38,985 nt of DNA, taken from assembly GCA_018714625.1 (NCBI GenBank), contig DVNE01000022.1, positions 1-38,985 of the forward strand, written 5' to 3'. Made by a program: the position numbers and the translations under genes. The notes beneath the pieces were generated by a model. It was not told the DNA's origin. It saw only the letters and a program-made list of their open reading frames with translations, and searched no databases. This document shows positions 8,049 through 16,465 of this stretch, piece by piece. Source of the DNA: Candidatus Coproplasma excrementigallinarum. GTDB taxonomy: Bacteria; Bacillota; Clostridia; Christensenellales; Borkfalkiaceae. Every line of letters begins with the position of its first letter. Within the stretch, counting starts at the first letter, position 1.

Positions 8049-9242
8049 GTGACAAAGCAAATAAACTACAAAAAAACTCTTATTGCCTGTTATCTAGGTT
8101 TTGTTACTCAGGCTATAGCGGCAAATTTTGCTCCGCTTTTATTCGTTACATTTAAGACCACCTATGAAATCGGGCTCGAAAAAATAGCGCTGATTCCGAT
8201 GGTTTTCTATCTTACTCAGTTGTTGATTGACCTTGCAGCTACAAAATTTGCCGATAAAATAGGTTATCGTATCTGTGTAATTTCTTCGCAGATATTGTCT
8301 GCAGCAGGGCTTGTATTGATGGCTGTTCTGCCTGAACTGCTCCCAGTGCCATTTATAGGTATTTTAATTTCAGTAGTATGTTATGCTATGGGCAGCGGTC
8401 TTATTGAGGTATTGGTCAGCCCTATTGTTGAAGCTTGCCCTTTTAAAAACAAAGAAGGGATGATGAGCTTACTGCACTCCTTTTATTGCTGGGGAGCGGT
8501 AGGCGTTATTCTGTGCTCCACCCTGTTTTTTACTATATTCGGCATAGAGAACTGGAAAATACTGACGCTGATTTGGGCGCTGCTGCCGCTTATCAATGCT
8601 TTCAATTTTATTTCTTGTCCTATCAACCCGCTGATGAAAGATGGAGACGGCATGAAAACCGGGCAACTGTTCAGATTGCCGCTGTTCTGGATACTGATAT
8701 TGCTTATGATTTGTTCGGGAGCTTCCGAAGCTTCTATGGCTCAGTGGGCATCCGCTTTTACAGAGTCCGCATTGGGTGTTTCAAAAACCGTCGGGGATTT
8801 GGCAGGACCGTGTCTGTTCGCGGTATTTATGGGAATATCCAGACTACTGTATGGAAAAATGAGTGAAAAATTGGATTTAGTCAAATCAATGCTTGTCTGC
8901 GGAATACTGTGTGTAATATGTTATCTGATGGCATCTTTATCCTCCATACCCATAATCGGATTGGCGGGGTGCGCACTCTGCGGACTTTCTGTTGGAATTA
9001 TGTGGCCGGGAACTATAAGCATTTCATCACAAAAGTGCCCGAGTGGCGGCACGGCTATGTTTGCTTTTTTAGCTTTAGCAGGAGATTTGGGTGCAACCGC
9101 AAGTCCTGCAATAGTCGGGAGTATTTCCAATTTTGTCGGAGGCAATCTTAAAGCAGGGTTGCTTGTTGCCACTACATTCCCTCTGTTACTTATTATCTGC
9201 TTATTTGTTCTGCATTTGAAATTCAATAAATCACCAAAATGA
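8049..9242 (+). CDS. MFS transporter, 12 membrane segments
   Basis: Major facilitator of 397 aa with about twelve hydrophobic helices and a short basic cytoplasmic loop after helix 2 (KFADKIGYR), the usual MFS motif A position. The overall look is of the FucP/NarK-like sugar-transporter branch, but no substrate motif is clear. It starts with GTG at 8049 behind AAAGGAG and has its own promoter. Base composition is clearly more AT-rich than the flanking genes, and the preceding truncated AraC gene and surrounding repeats suggest it arrived by transfer. Confidence 0.85.
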   Translation: MTKQINYKKTLIACYLGFVTQAIAANFAPLLFVTFKTTYEIGLEKIALIPMVFYLTQLLIDLAATKFADKIGYRICVISSQILSAAGLVLMAVLPELLPVPFIGILISVVCYAMGSGLIEVLVSPIVEACPFKNKEGMMSLLHSFYCWGAVGVILCSTLFFTIFGIENWKILTLIWALLPLINAFNFISCPINPLMKDGDGMKTGQLFRLPLFWILILLMICSGASEASMAQWASAFTESALGVSKTVGDLAGPCLFAVFMGISRLLYGKMSEKLDLVKSMLVCGILCVICYLMASLSSIPIIGLAGCALCGLSVGIMWPGTISISSQKCPSGGTAMFAFLALAGDLGATASPAIVGSISNFVGGNLKAGLLVATTFPLLLIICLFVLHLKFNKSPK

Positions 9243-9403
9243 TGGCCAATTTTTAAGCCTTTGGCATAATAGAATTTATTTGTTGCGAAATACATACTCT
9301 TGTTTTCAGTAGGTAATCAGCCTTATGCTCACGAGCGCGCTGTACGGGTTTGTTCTCTTTCTGTTACTCTTTTCCTTTAAGCGCGTATGGTTTTCATCTC
9401 TGA

Positions 9404-9443
9404 GCCACGCACAAAGACCGTGAAAATGGCATTTGTGCGTGGC
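9404..9443. repeat. 12-bp inverted repeat beside the recombinase remnant
   Basis: Perfect arms GCCACGCACAAA (9404-9415) and TTTGTGCGTGGC (9432-9443) with a 16 nt loop. There is no T run on either side. The right arm and following bases resemble the palindrome 100 bp downstream. Confidence 0.6.
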
Positions 9444-9470
9444 GAAGATGAACAATATCTGCTACTTTGC

Positions 9471-9511
9471 AAAGGGCTTTTCTTACCCGCGCGAACAATA
9501 CTGTCACCATG
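9471..9511 (+). repeat. right copy of the repeat flanking the AraC/MFS patch
   Basis: Matches 7281-7306 and 7342-7361, here as one continuous block that runs into the long palindrome at 9505-9548. Confidence 0.6.
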
Positions 9512-10268
9512 CAAAAGGACGCCAGAAAAGGCGTCCTTTTGCGTGGTGGAACGGAAGATGACAAATTCGATTGAAAGAGACAGAGAAAACCCGGCGATCT
9601 TCGGGTAAAAGGCCGTCGGAATCGTCGGGTTCTGGCAATTTGCTGAAATTATAATGGATTTCGAGTTTATCATCATACAATTCCACTTTGCGAATCATCG
9701 CGTCAATGATAAGCTGCGGCTCCTGCTCGGGCAGGATAGTCAGAAAGTCTATAATCTGTTCCCGCGTGAGAAGATTGCTTTCTTTGCTCTCCTCTGCGAG
9801 TATCTTACCGTTGAGAATGTCTACCTCTTCCTCCAGCTCTGTCATTCGGCTCTTGGTCGTGGCGGTCAGCAAGCCTTCCTCAACGGCATTCAAAAGGTTT
9901 TTAAGCGCCTTATGCTTTTTATCCCTGTCCTCTTTTAAAAGATGCAGCACGGATTGATCCTGCCAACGCTTGCGGTGAATATCTACGACGGCATCCGCGA
10001 TACGCTCCACATTCCCCGGCGCACGCAGCAGGTTTACGGTCGTCTGCAACACGATTTTTTCCAAATCTTCTTTCCGGATATTCGCTTTTGGGCAGGCGGA
10101 GCTTTTCTTTTTCCTCGTCGAACACTTATAATAGTAATTGACTTTTCCGTTATAGGAAGTTCCGCTCTCTCCGTTCATCTTCTTCCCGCATACGCCGCAA
10201 TAGAGTTTTCCCTTTAACAGGAACTCGGTCTCTCTGCTGTGCGAGCCGAGTTTATTTTTTGCCAGCAT
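9504..10268 (-). pseudogene. large serine recombinase, C-terminal remnant
   Basis: 254 residues from the C-terminal part of a large serine recombinase. It opens with the end of the recombinase domain (NKLGSHSRETEFLLKGKL) and has the zinc-ribbon cysteines CGVCGKKM followed by YYKCSTRKK and ACPK, then a coiled-coil region (about residues 100-165). The catalytic resolvase domain and most of the DNA-binding domain are absent: upstream of 10268 the sequence changes to the promoter of another gene. The last 14 codons lie in a 19-bp palindrome, so the native C-terminus is probably also lost. It is a relic of an integrated mobile element and cannot be an active recombinase. Confidence 0.85.
9505..9548. 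repeat. 19-bp palindrome at the end of the recombinase remnant
   Basis: Arms 9505-9523 and 9530-9548 pair over 19 positions with one G-T, loop AGAAAA. Core is GCAAAAGGACGCC/GGCGTCCTTTTGC. No T run follows on either strand, so it is not a normal intrinsic terminator. Confidence 0.75.
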
Positions 10269-10319
10269 CGTCTGAACGGTATTCCGTTCTATTTTACCAA
10301 TACCGTGCCCGCACCGCCC

Positions 10320-10348
10320 TTGACATACAGTAAAACGTGTTATATAAT
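10320..10348 (+). promoter_or_regulatory. perfect consensus sigma-A promoter of the pentapeptide gene
   Basis: TTGACA (10320-10325), 17 bp, TATAAT (10343-10348). It lies 52 nt from where the recombinase remnant begins on the other strand. Confidence 0.88.
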
Positions 10349-10377
10349 TAAATAAGACATATATGCGGGGGAATTAC

Positions 10378-11013
10378 ATGAAACGCATACTTTTGCCTGA
10401 ATTTGAAAAGGAGCCTTCTCCCTTTTGCGGCAGGGCGGAAGACACCGAAGAGCATATCGAAGATACCTGCTTCAGCGGCGCGGACTTCAGCCGCCTGGAC
10501 TGCGAAAAAAACGAATTTGCATCGGTAAAATTTTTAAATTGCAGGTTTGCCGGCACAAACTTTGCGCGCGCAGATTTTTTCAACACCGGGTTTGAAAACT
10601 GCGACTTTTCCGGCGCGGTATTTACAGACGCCGCTTTCAGAAAAGTGAAGCTCAGCGGCTGCAAAGGGCTGGGCACATACTTTTATAAGGCGTACTTCAC
10701 CGACGCAACGATAGAGGGGTGCAACCTGAGCTATTCTAACTTCAGCGAAGGCAAGTTCCGCACGGCAATATTCAAAGATTGTGCCATGAAGGAGTGCGGC
10801 CTGAATTTTTGCAAACTCAAAGACCTGTATTTTGAAAAATGCGACATGACCGGGGCGGACATAGGCGGCACCATATTCAGGGGGACAGACTTTACCACTT
10901 GCGCGCTTGCAGGCATAACGCTTTCGGCCGACCTGCACGAGCTGCGCGGCGCGGCGGTGAACGGTGCGCAGGCTGTGCAGCTTTTGCGCGGAACGGGCAT
11001 AATTGTAAGATAG
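10378..11013 (+). CDS. pentapeptide-repeat protein
   Basis: 211 aa built mostly of A(D/N)LXX-type pentapeptides, predicted to fold as a right-handed quadrilateral beta-helix. Repeats run from about residue 30 to 185, for example CFSGADFSRLD, NCRFAGTNFARADF and CDMTGADIGGTIFRG. Repeats are Cys- and Phe-rich. The start is the ATG at 10378 behind GGGGGA; a Met five codons upstream has no ribosome site. No signal peptide is seen. Relatives include DNA-mimic gyrase-protecting proteins (Qnr, MfpA) and many of unknown role; resemblance to Qnr is only at fold level, so no resistance function is claimed. Confidence 0.88.
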   Translation: MKRILLPEFEKEPSPFCGRAEDTEEHIEDTCFSGADFSRLDCEKNEFASVKFLNCRFAGTNFARADFFNTGFENCDFSGAVFTDAAFRKVKLSGCKGLGTYFYKAYFTDATIEGCNLSYSNFSEGKFRTAIFKDCAMKECGLNFCKLKDLYFEKCDMTGADIGGTIFRGTDFTTCALAGITLSADLHELRGAAVNGAQAVQLLRGTGIIVR

Positions 11014-11031
11014 CGCCGTGGAATTGACTTT

Positions 11032-11060
11032 TTGCCGACGGTTTTTTATATTTTTATAAT
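11032..11060 (+). promoter_or_regulatory. promoter of the small membrane protein, predicted leaderless
   Basis: TTGCCG (11032-11037), 17 bp, TATAAT (11055-11060); the ATG at 11067 is 6 nt downstream, at the expected transcription start. Confidence 0.55.
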
Positions 11061-11066
11061 GGTCAT

Positions 11067-11318
11067 ATGAAAAAGTATATACTGCCGACGGCGGCGATAC
11101 TTGCCGTGGCGGCGTGCGCGGGCATATTTATAGTGGTATATTTTGTACCCGTAAACTTTTCCGCCGACCAAACGGCCGACAGGCTGTGGCGGGAAGTGCT
11201 GCCGCGCATTGCACTGAGCCTTGCCATGTTTGCGCTTGTGCTACTGTGCGGCTATAAAAAAATTTTTTATATAAAGACGGACGGCGCCGACTACCAAAAC
11301 AACCAACAGGATACATAA
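11067..11318 (+). CDS. small two-helix membrane protein
   Basis: 83 aa with two hydrophobic segments (about residues 5-28 and 45-63), a short loop rich in acidic residues between them, and a polar tail. I do not recognise a family. It has its own promoter but no ribosome binding site, and it is followed immediately by a strong terminator, which supports it being a real transcription unit. It lies 53 nt after the pentapeptide gene, so readthrough co-expression is possible. Confidence 0.6.
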   Translation: MKKYILPTAAILAVAACAGIFIVVYFVPVNFSADQTADRLWREVLPRIALSLAMFALVLLCGYKKIFYIKTDGADYQNNQQDT

Positions 11319-11327
11319 GTCACGAAC

Positions 11328-11361
11328 GGGCGCCGCGGCAAATTTGCCGCGGCGCCCTTTT
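11328..11361 (+). terminator. strong intrinsic terminator
   Basis: Perfect 15+15 inverted repeat GGGCGCCGCGGCAAA/TTTGCCGCGGCGCCC (11328-11357) followed by TTTT. Confidence 0.85.
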
Positions 11362-11444
11362 CACATTCAGTTTAAACAAAAAAACGCATTGGTTGCGGCA
11401 TATTGCCGCGCCTTTTTTATATAGGTCGGTTTTATACGGGCCAC

Positions 11445-13185
11445 TCAGCCCTTTGAAAACAGGTCGCCGAAAGCGGCATACAACGCGGCGTTTAAGGCAC
11501 GCATCTCCTCCGCGTCCGCCTTATACTGCCAGTCGGGCGTAAACAGGCCGTTTACCTCGTCCTCCACGTCAGATAGCTGGGTATATACGGTGGCGCACAG
11601 CGACTGATTGCGGATGAGCGGCACTATCTGCCCCATATACAGCTTTTTAAGCGCCGCCATGAATGCCGCCTGCGAACCGAGGCTGCGGTAGCTGAAAGTA
11701 CGCCCGCAGGATTTTGCGGTGCGGTAGGAATACCCGCCGAATTCGGTGAGCGCGAGTATCCGCCTGCCATCGTTTTTAAGGCGCGCCTTTTTGAAGTACA
11801 CGTGCCTGCTGCACAGGTCGCCGCCGCCCATATCCTGCCAGCCGCTGGCGTGGTCGTACAGGCGGGTGCCGTCTTCGGCGCGCAGCGCCTGCCAAACGTT
11901 TAGCGAATCGAACTGCCCCCAAGCTTCGTTGAAGGGCGTCCACAGGCATATGCAGGTGCAGTTGTAAAGCGCGTCTATAGTGCCGCGCGCCTCGTCCATA
12001 TACTGCCTGCGCGAGCGCTCGTCTGCCCTGCCCATGCTTTTAAAGTTTTTATCGTTGAGGCGCAGGTCAATGAACGGGCCTAAATTTATGCGGTATTTTT
12101 TATACCGTTCGCCGCCGTTTACCATGTCCTGCCACACAAGCATGCCCGAAATATCGCAGTAATAGTACCACAGCAGCGGCTCCACCTTTATGTGCTTGCG
12201 CAACATGTTGAAGCCCAGCGATTTGACTTTTTGTATGCAGTCGTACATCTCCCTGTTGGCCTTTGGGGTATATATGCCGTCGCCCCAATAGCCCTGGTCT
12301 AAAAGGCCGCTCTGGAATACAGGCATGCCGTTGAGCGCAAAGTACTGCCTGCCGCCGATCTCCTTGCGCGAAAAGGTGCGCAGGCCGAAATAGCTTTCCA
12401 CCTCGTCCTGTCCGAAGGTCATCTTTACCGTGTACAGCTCGGGAGAATCGGGCGTCCACGGCTTGCAGTCCGAAACGTTGAGCACGCACGGGACATTGCA
12501 GGGCACCCCCCTCCGCCGAGCAGACAAGCCTGTCGCCATCGTACACGGCGCAGCTTATTGCACCCTCCCCTTGAGTAAAGCTTTCTATTGTAAGGGTATT
12601 TGCGGCATAGTCTGGGCTCAATCTGATTTTTTTGATGTGGTTTTGCGGCACGCTCTCCAGCCAGACGGACTGCCATATGCCGCTTATGGCGGTATACCAT
12701 ATGCCGCCGCGGTTGTAGCTCTGCTTGCCCCTGCCGTATATGTGGGAAGAGGCGTCGTCCTCCACCGCAACGCACAGCTCGTTGCGCCCTTCCCGCAGAA
12801 AAGCGGTTATATCAAAGGCAAACGGCAGATAGCCGCCCTTATGCCCGCCGACTTCGGCGCCGTTTACATACACTTTGCACACCTGGTCACACGCGCCGAA
12901 GTTTAAAAGCACCCTGCCGCGGAAAAAGCCTTCGGGCAATTCAAAGGTGCGACGGTAGTGCAGAAATTCGCCCTGCTGAAGCTGGCGCCCCACGCCCGAA
13001 AGTTTGCTTTCGGGCGAGTACGGAACAAGAATGGTGCCATCATATGCCGCAGGCAATTCGTCAGAATGAGTAAACGCATACTCCCACCGCCCGTTCAAAG
13101 AAAGGTAACTTTGCCTTTTAAACTGCGGGCGCGGGTATTCGGAAAGCGGCGTATCGCCGCCGTTGAAATGCGGAGTAAATATCAT
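11445..13185 (-). pseudogene. GH2 family glycoside hydrolase, frameshifted
   Basis: A GH2 beta-galactosidase/glucuronidase-like enzyme split over two frames. The N-terminal part (13185 to about 12510) has the sugar-binding and sandwich domains (NGRWEYAF, HYRRTFELP, VYVNGAEVGGHKGGYLPF). The C-terminal part (about 12510 to 11445) has the TIM barrel with acid/base Glu in LWTPFNEAWGQ and probable nucleophile Glu in LALTEFGGYS. The break is in a run of six G on the coding strand (plus 12506-12511); removing one G joins the frames into 579 aa with sensible sequence through the junction. There is no signal peptide, so it would act in the cytoplasm. The start at 13185 follows GGGGGACTTCA. It could be a true mutation, a slippage site, or an assembly error. 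Confidence 0.82.
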
Positions 13186-13218
13186 TGAAGTCCCCCGTTA
13201 TCTTTCATATTTTTATTC

Positions 13219-13247
13219 ATTATACCACACCCAGCCGCACATTGCAA
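13219..13247 (-). promoter_or_regulatory. sigma-A promoter of the GH2 gene
   Basis: Minus strand TTGCAA (13247-13242), 17 bp, TATAAT (13224-13219) with an extended -10 TG. Leader about 28 nt. Confidence 0.7.
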
Positions 13248-13284
13248 CGGTAAGCTTTAACAGGGAATTAATAATGATAAAAGC

Positions 13285-13322
13285 CGTATGCCCCGCGCGG
13301 CACAAGCCGCGCGGGGCATACG
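13285..13322 (-). terminator. long GC-rich hairpin after the GH3 gene
   Basis: 17-bp stem CGTATGCCCCGCGCGGC/GCCGCGCGGGGCATACG with loop 13302-13305. On the minus strand it is followed by GCTTTTATC. It lies about 47 nt past the GH3 stop and before the GH2 promoter. Confidence 0.65.
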
Positions 13323-13368
13323 TTTATGGGTCACAATACAGCTGTTACCTCAGCCATGGATAAGTTCA

Positions 13369-16300
13369 TTAGGCGGCTATTTTGCGGTTGCGCCTTATTT
13401 TTTTGACGAGGAAGAATATCAGCACGCCAACGCCTGCGGCGGCCAGCACATCCCACACGATGAGTATTATTTTGTAGTATGCAAAGCCGTTTACGTATTC
13501 AACACCGTGAACATAGCCGTTCATGCCCGCGGAATTTACCACAGTGTACAGTATGTGGTGCGCCGCGGTGCGCGCATAGGGCTGTTCGTCAATGTTTTCC
13601 GCATCCTCCAGCGAATAGCCGAACAGCATGTTGCCCGCAAGCCCTACCGTTTTCAGCTTGGCGTCGCCGCCCGCCTCAAGGCACTGGTCGGTGAACATGT
13701 AGCTGGCAACTTCGTAGTCGGTGAGCACAAAGCCGTTGAAGCCCCATTCGTTGCGCAACACCTCGGTGAGCAGGTTATAGTTGCCGCCCGCCCACGTGGG
13801 GCCTATGCGGTTGAACGAGGACATTATACCCGTTGCCGCGGGAACCTGAGTCTGCTTCATGGTATAGCCCGTGGTTTCGCCGTTTTCGTTCTTTACGGGC
13901 TCGTTGTAGTTGATGGTAACGTAGTTATCTTCTATTACCATTTCAAACGGCTTTAAATAAATTTCGCGTATGGCCTGTTCGCCCGCCCAGGTGACTATGC
14001 CCAAATGGTCGCGGTGGGTCTCCTGGTCGTTTAAGGCAAAGTGCTTTAAAAAGGCATACATGCCCTTTGTTGCCGCGCCGCGCACGGCCTCGTGCCCGAA
14101 TATGCCGCTAATAAAACTGTCTTCCGAATAATATTCAAAGTTGCGCCCTGCAAACGGGGTGCGGTGTATGTTTACGGCGGGGCCGTACCAGCCCTCTACC
14201 TCGCCATACAGCCCGTCTTCGCCCATGCCCTGGCCCATGAGGAAGGCGTAGTCTTCATCCCACGTGCTTGCAAGCAGGTATTCGCTGGGCCACGTCATAG
14301 ACTTGATCTCGTCGCCCGTGTCGGGGTCGGTGCCTATGGGAACCGATCCGTGCCCCACTACAAGGTTGAGGCCGGCGGGGCCGTCTAAGTCGGTGACCTT
14401 GGGTTTGTTTATGGAGTGTACGACAGGCGAGCAATATCCGCACTCGTCTACAAGCAGTGAAAGTTCGTCAAGCGTTATCTGCTTGAGTATGTCGTCCCAG
14501 CCCCTGTCGTCGAAGGGCTTGCCGCGCATGTCGATGAGGTCGAGCTCGCCATCCATGCCGAAGCCGTAGCCCGTGAGCACCTTTTCGCTTTCGGGCCTGC
14601 GCGAATCGCGCGAATCGAGCTCGGCCTTGAGCTGCGATGTTATGGAGTGGCTCCACTGCTTGCCGCCTATTTCGGCGCCGCTTGCCACGTTGGAGGCAGT
14701 GCCGTAGCGCAGGCCGTCATTTTCCATGGCGCTCCAGTTTGTGCGGGAGAGATACTTTGCGTCGGAGAGCTCTGCGTAGTCGAATCGGTTGGTTATCTTT
14801 TCGCCGTCGGCGCCCACCGAGTAGGTAGTAGCGTCCGTTTCGGCCTGCACATATGTGCCGACGAACGAAGTATCGGGCGCGTTCTCCGCCTCGTCGAGGC
14901 CGCCCGCTGCAACAAGCTTGCCTTCGTCTATATCGCCGCGCGCCGCAAGTATGTTGTTGAGCGCCTTGTGCGCGTCGGTTGCGGCGGTTATATAGTATGT
15001 GCCCGCCTCCAGCACATACGTTTTATACTCCTCGTCGTCGTAAGAGATAAAGTCCTTCAAGTTTATGGTGATGTTCACGTCCTCATCGGCGCCGGGCGCA
15101 AGGTTGCCCGTCTTGTGGAAGCCCACGAGCGCCACCGAGGACTTTTCAATTCCGCCTTCGGTATAGGGTGCCTGCATATATACCTGCACCACCTCTTTGC
15201 CGGCGCGGTCGCCGTTGTTTTTAACGTTGAGGCTTACGGTAATTTCGCCCGTTTCGGCATTGGCGGCAGAAACTTCAAAGTCCGACCAAACAAACTTTGT
15301 ATACGAAAGGCCGTAGCCGAAGGGGTACTGCACCGTCTGCGCGTAGTCGTAGCTGCCCGCGCCGTCGCGCTGAACAAGCACGTCTTCGTAGCGCGTTTCG
15401 TAGTACTTATAGCCAACGTAAATGCCCTCGGCATAGTTTACGTAATAGTAGTTTGTGCCCTCGTAGTTATAGTCGCCCATGTTCTGCATTGCGGGGGAAG
15501 AGAAGCTGTCGTATGCCACGGTGTCTACAAGGTGGCCGGAAGCCGATATCTCCTTTTCGTCCTTATCAAGGCCTGTGAGCATGTAGCCGAGGCCATAGGT
15601 GCCGAACCTGCCAGCGCCGGGGAAGTTTATGACCGCTGTGATGTTTTCGTAGTCCTCCACCCAGCCGAGCTCCATAACGTTGTTGGCGTTTACAAGCAGG
15701 ATGACTTCGTCGAAATTTTTGTTGAGGTAGTCGATTATTTCAAGTTCGGTTTTATCGGGTTCAAGATAGTGCCGGCCCGACTCGCCGCCGTAGGCAGCCA
15801 TGTCGCGGGCAAGGTCTGCACCCTCGCCGCCCGTGCGCGAGAGCACGAACATTGCAACCGTGCCGTCGAAGGTCTGTGCAAGGTTGGGTTCTGCAATGAT
15901 TTTTGAAAGCGGGCATTCGTTTATACGCCAGTCGAGCGAGGCGCCGTAGTTTATAGAGCCCGCGCCGCGGGTATAGCCCGAACCGTTGCCGCTCTTGTAG
16001 AAGTTCCACAGCGTTTCGTTTACTTCAAGCCCTGCGTTTTCCAGCCCCTCTTTGAGGTCGGCGGTGAGTTCGAAGCTGCCCGAGCCCGAGCCCGAGCCGC
16101 CGCTTACAAGGTCTACCGAAGAGTGCGAAAACAGGCTTAAACTGGTGCCCTTTGCAAGAGGAAGCGTGCCCTTGTTTTCAAGCAGGGTGGCGCCCTCCAT
16201 TGCCATTTCGGCTACAAGGTCGGTTTCGTAAGCATACAGGTCGGCGGCGCTTTCAAAGTCGCTCTTGTAGTACTGCGTATCCGCGCCCAGAGTGTCGCCG

Positions 16301-16449
16301 CGAGTGGTATCTGCCGTCTTGCCGATGAACTGTTCGAAGATGTTATCGAACTTGTTCAAAGAAAGGAAGTTCAGAAAGAATGTGACCACGCATATCACGG
16401 CTATCGCCACCGAGATTATAATAATTCCGAGATGTTTCTTTTTATTCAT
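13369..16449 (-). CDS. GH3 beta-glucosidase, permuted domains, membrane-anchored
   Basis: 1026 aa. An N-terminal membrane segment lies at about residues 8-28 and a second at about 988-1010, so both ends are tied to the membrane with the enzyme outside. Domain order is reversed from usual GH3. The C-terminal sandwich domain comes first (MAMEGATLLENKGTLPL, then GxxxxxYGLGYMLTG), then a fibronectin-like domain (YPFGYGLSYTKF onwards), then the catalytic barrel with DLDGPAGLN, KHFALNDQETHR and the nucleophile Asp911 in VLTDYEV. This order is known from some rumen and gut Clostridia enzymes. It probably cleaves oligo-beta-glucosides released by the lichenase encoded 16 nt upstream in the same operon. 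Ribosome site GAGGG. Confidence 0.92.
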   Translation of the reverse strand: MNKKKHLGIIIISVAIAVICVVTFFLNFLSLNKFDNIFEQFIGKTADTTRGDTLGADTQYYKSDFESAADLYAYETDLVAEMAMEGATLLENKGTLPLAKGTSLSLFSHSSVDLVSGGSGSGSGSFELTADLKEGLENAGLEVNETLWNFYKSGNGSGYTRGAGSINYGASLDWRINECPLSKIIAEPNLAQTFDGTVAMFVLSRTGGEGADLARDMAAYGGESGRHYLEPDKTELEIIDYLNKNFDEVILLVNANNVMELGWVEDYENITAVINFPGAGRFGTYGLGYMLTGLDKDEKEISASGHLVDTVAYDSFSSPAMQNMGDYNYEGTNYYYVNYAEGIYVGYKYYETRYEDVLVQRDGAGSYDYAQTVQYPFGYGLSYTKFVWSDFEVSAANAETGEITVSLNVKNNGDRAGKEVVQVYMQAPYTEGGIEKSSVALVGFHKTGNLAPGADEDVNITINLKDFISYDDEEYKTYVLEAGTYYITAATDAHKALNNILAARGDIDEGKLVAAGGLDEAENAPDTSFVGTYVQAETDATTYSVGADGEKITNRFDYAELSDAKYLSRTNWSAMENDGLRYGTASNVASGAEIGGKQWSHSITSQLKAELDSRDSRRPESEKVLTGYGFGMDGELDLIDMRGKPFDDRGWDDILKQITLDELSLLVDECGYCSPVVHSINKPKVTDLDGPAGLNLVVGHGSVPIGTDPDTGDEIKSMTWPSEYLLASTWDEDYAFLMGQGMGEDGLYGEVEGWYGPAVNIHRTPFAGRNFEYYSEDSFISGIFGHEAVRGAATKGMYAFLKHFALNDQETHRDHLGIVTWAGEQAIREIYLKPFEMVIEDNYVTINYNEPVKNENGETTGYTMKQTQVPAATGIMSSFNRIGPTWAGGNYNLLTEVLRNEWGFNGFVLTDYEVASYMFTDQCLEAGGDAKLKTVGLAGNMLFGYSLEDAENIDEQPYARTAAHHILYTVVNSAGMNGYVHGVEYVNGFAYYKIILIVWDVLAAAGVGVLIFFLVKKIRRNRKIAA

Positions 16450-16465
16450 TGATTTACCCTCTTAT

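Noticed and set aside
10378-11013. Quinolone-resistance Qnr protein
   Set aside because: Only the general pentapeptide fold is shared; no Qnr-specific loops can be recognised.
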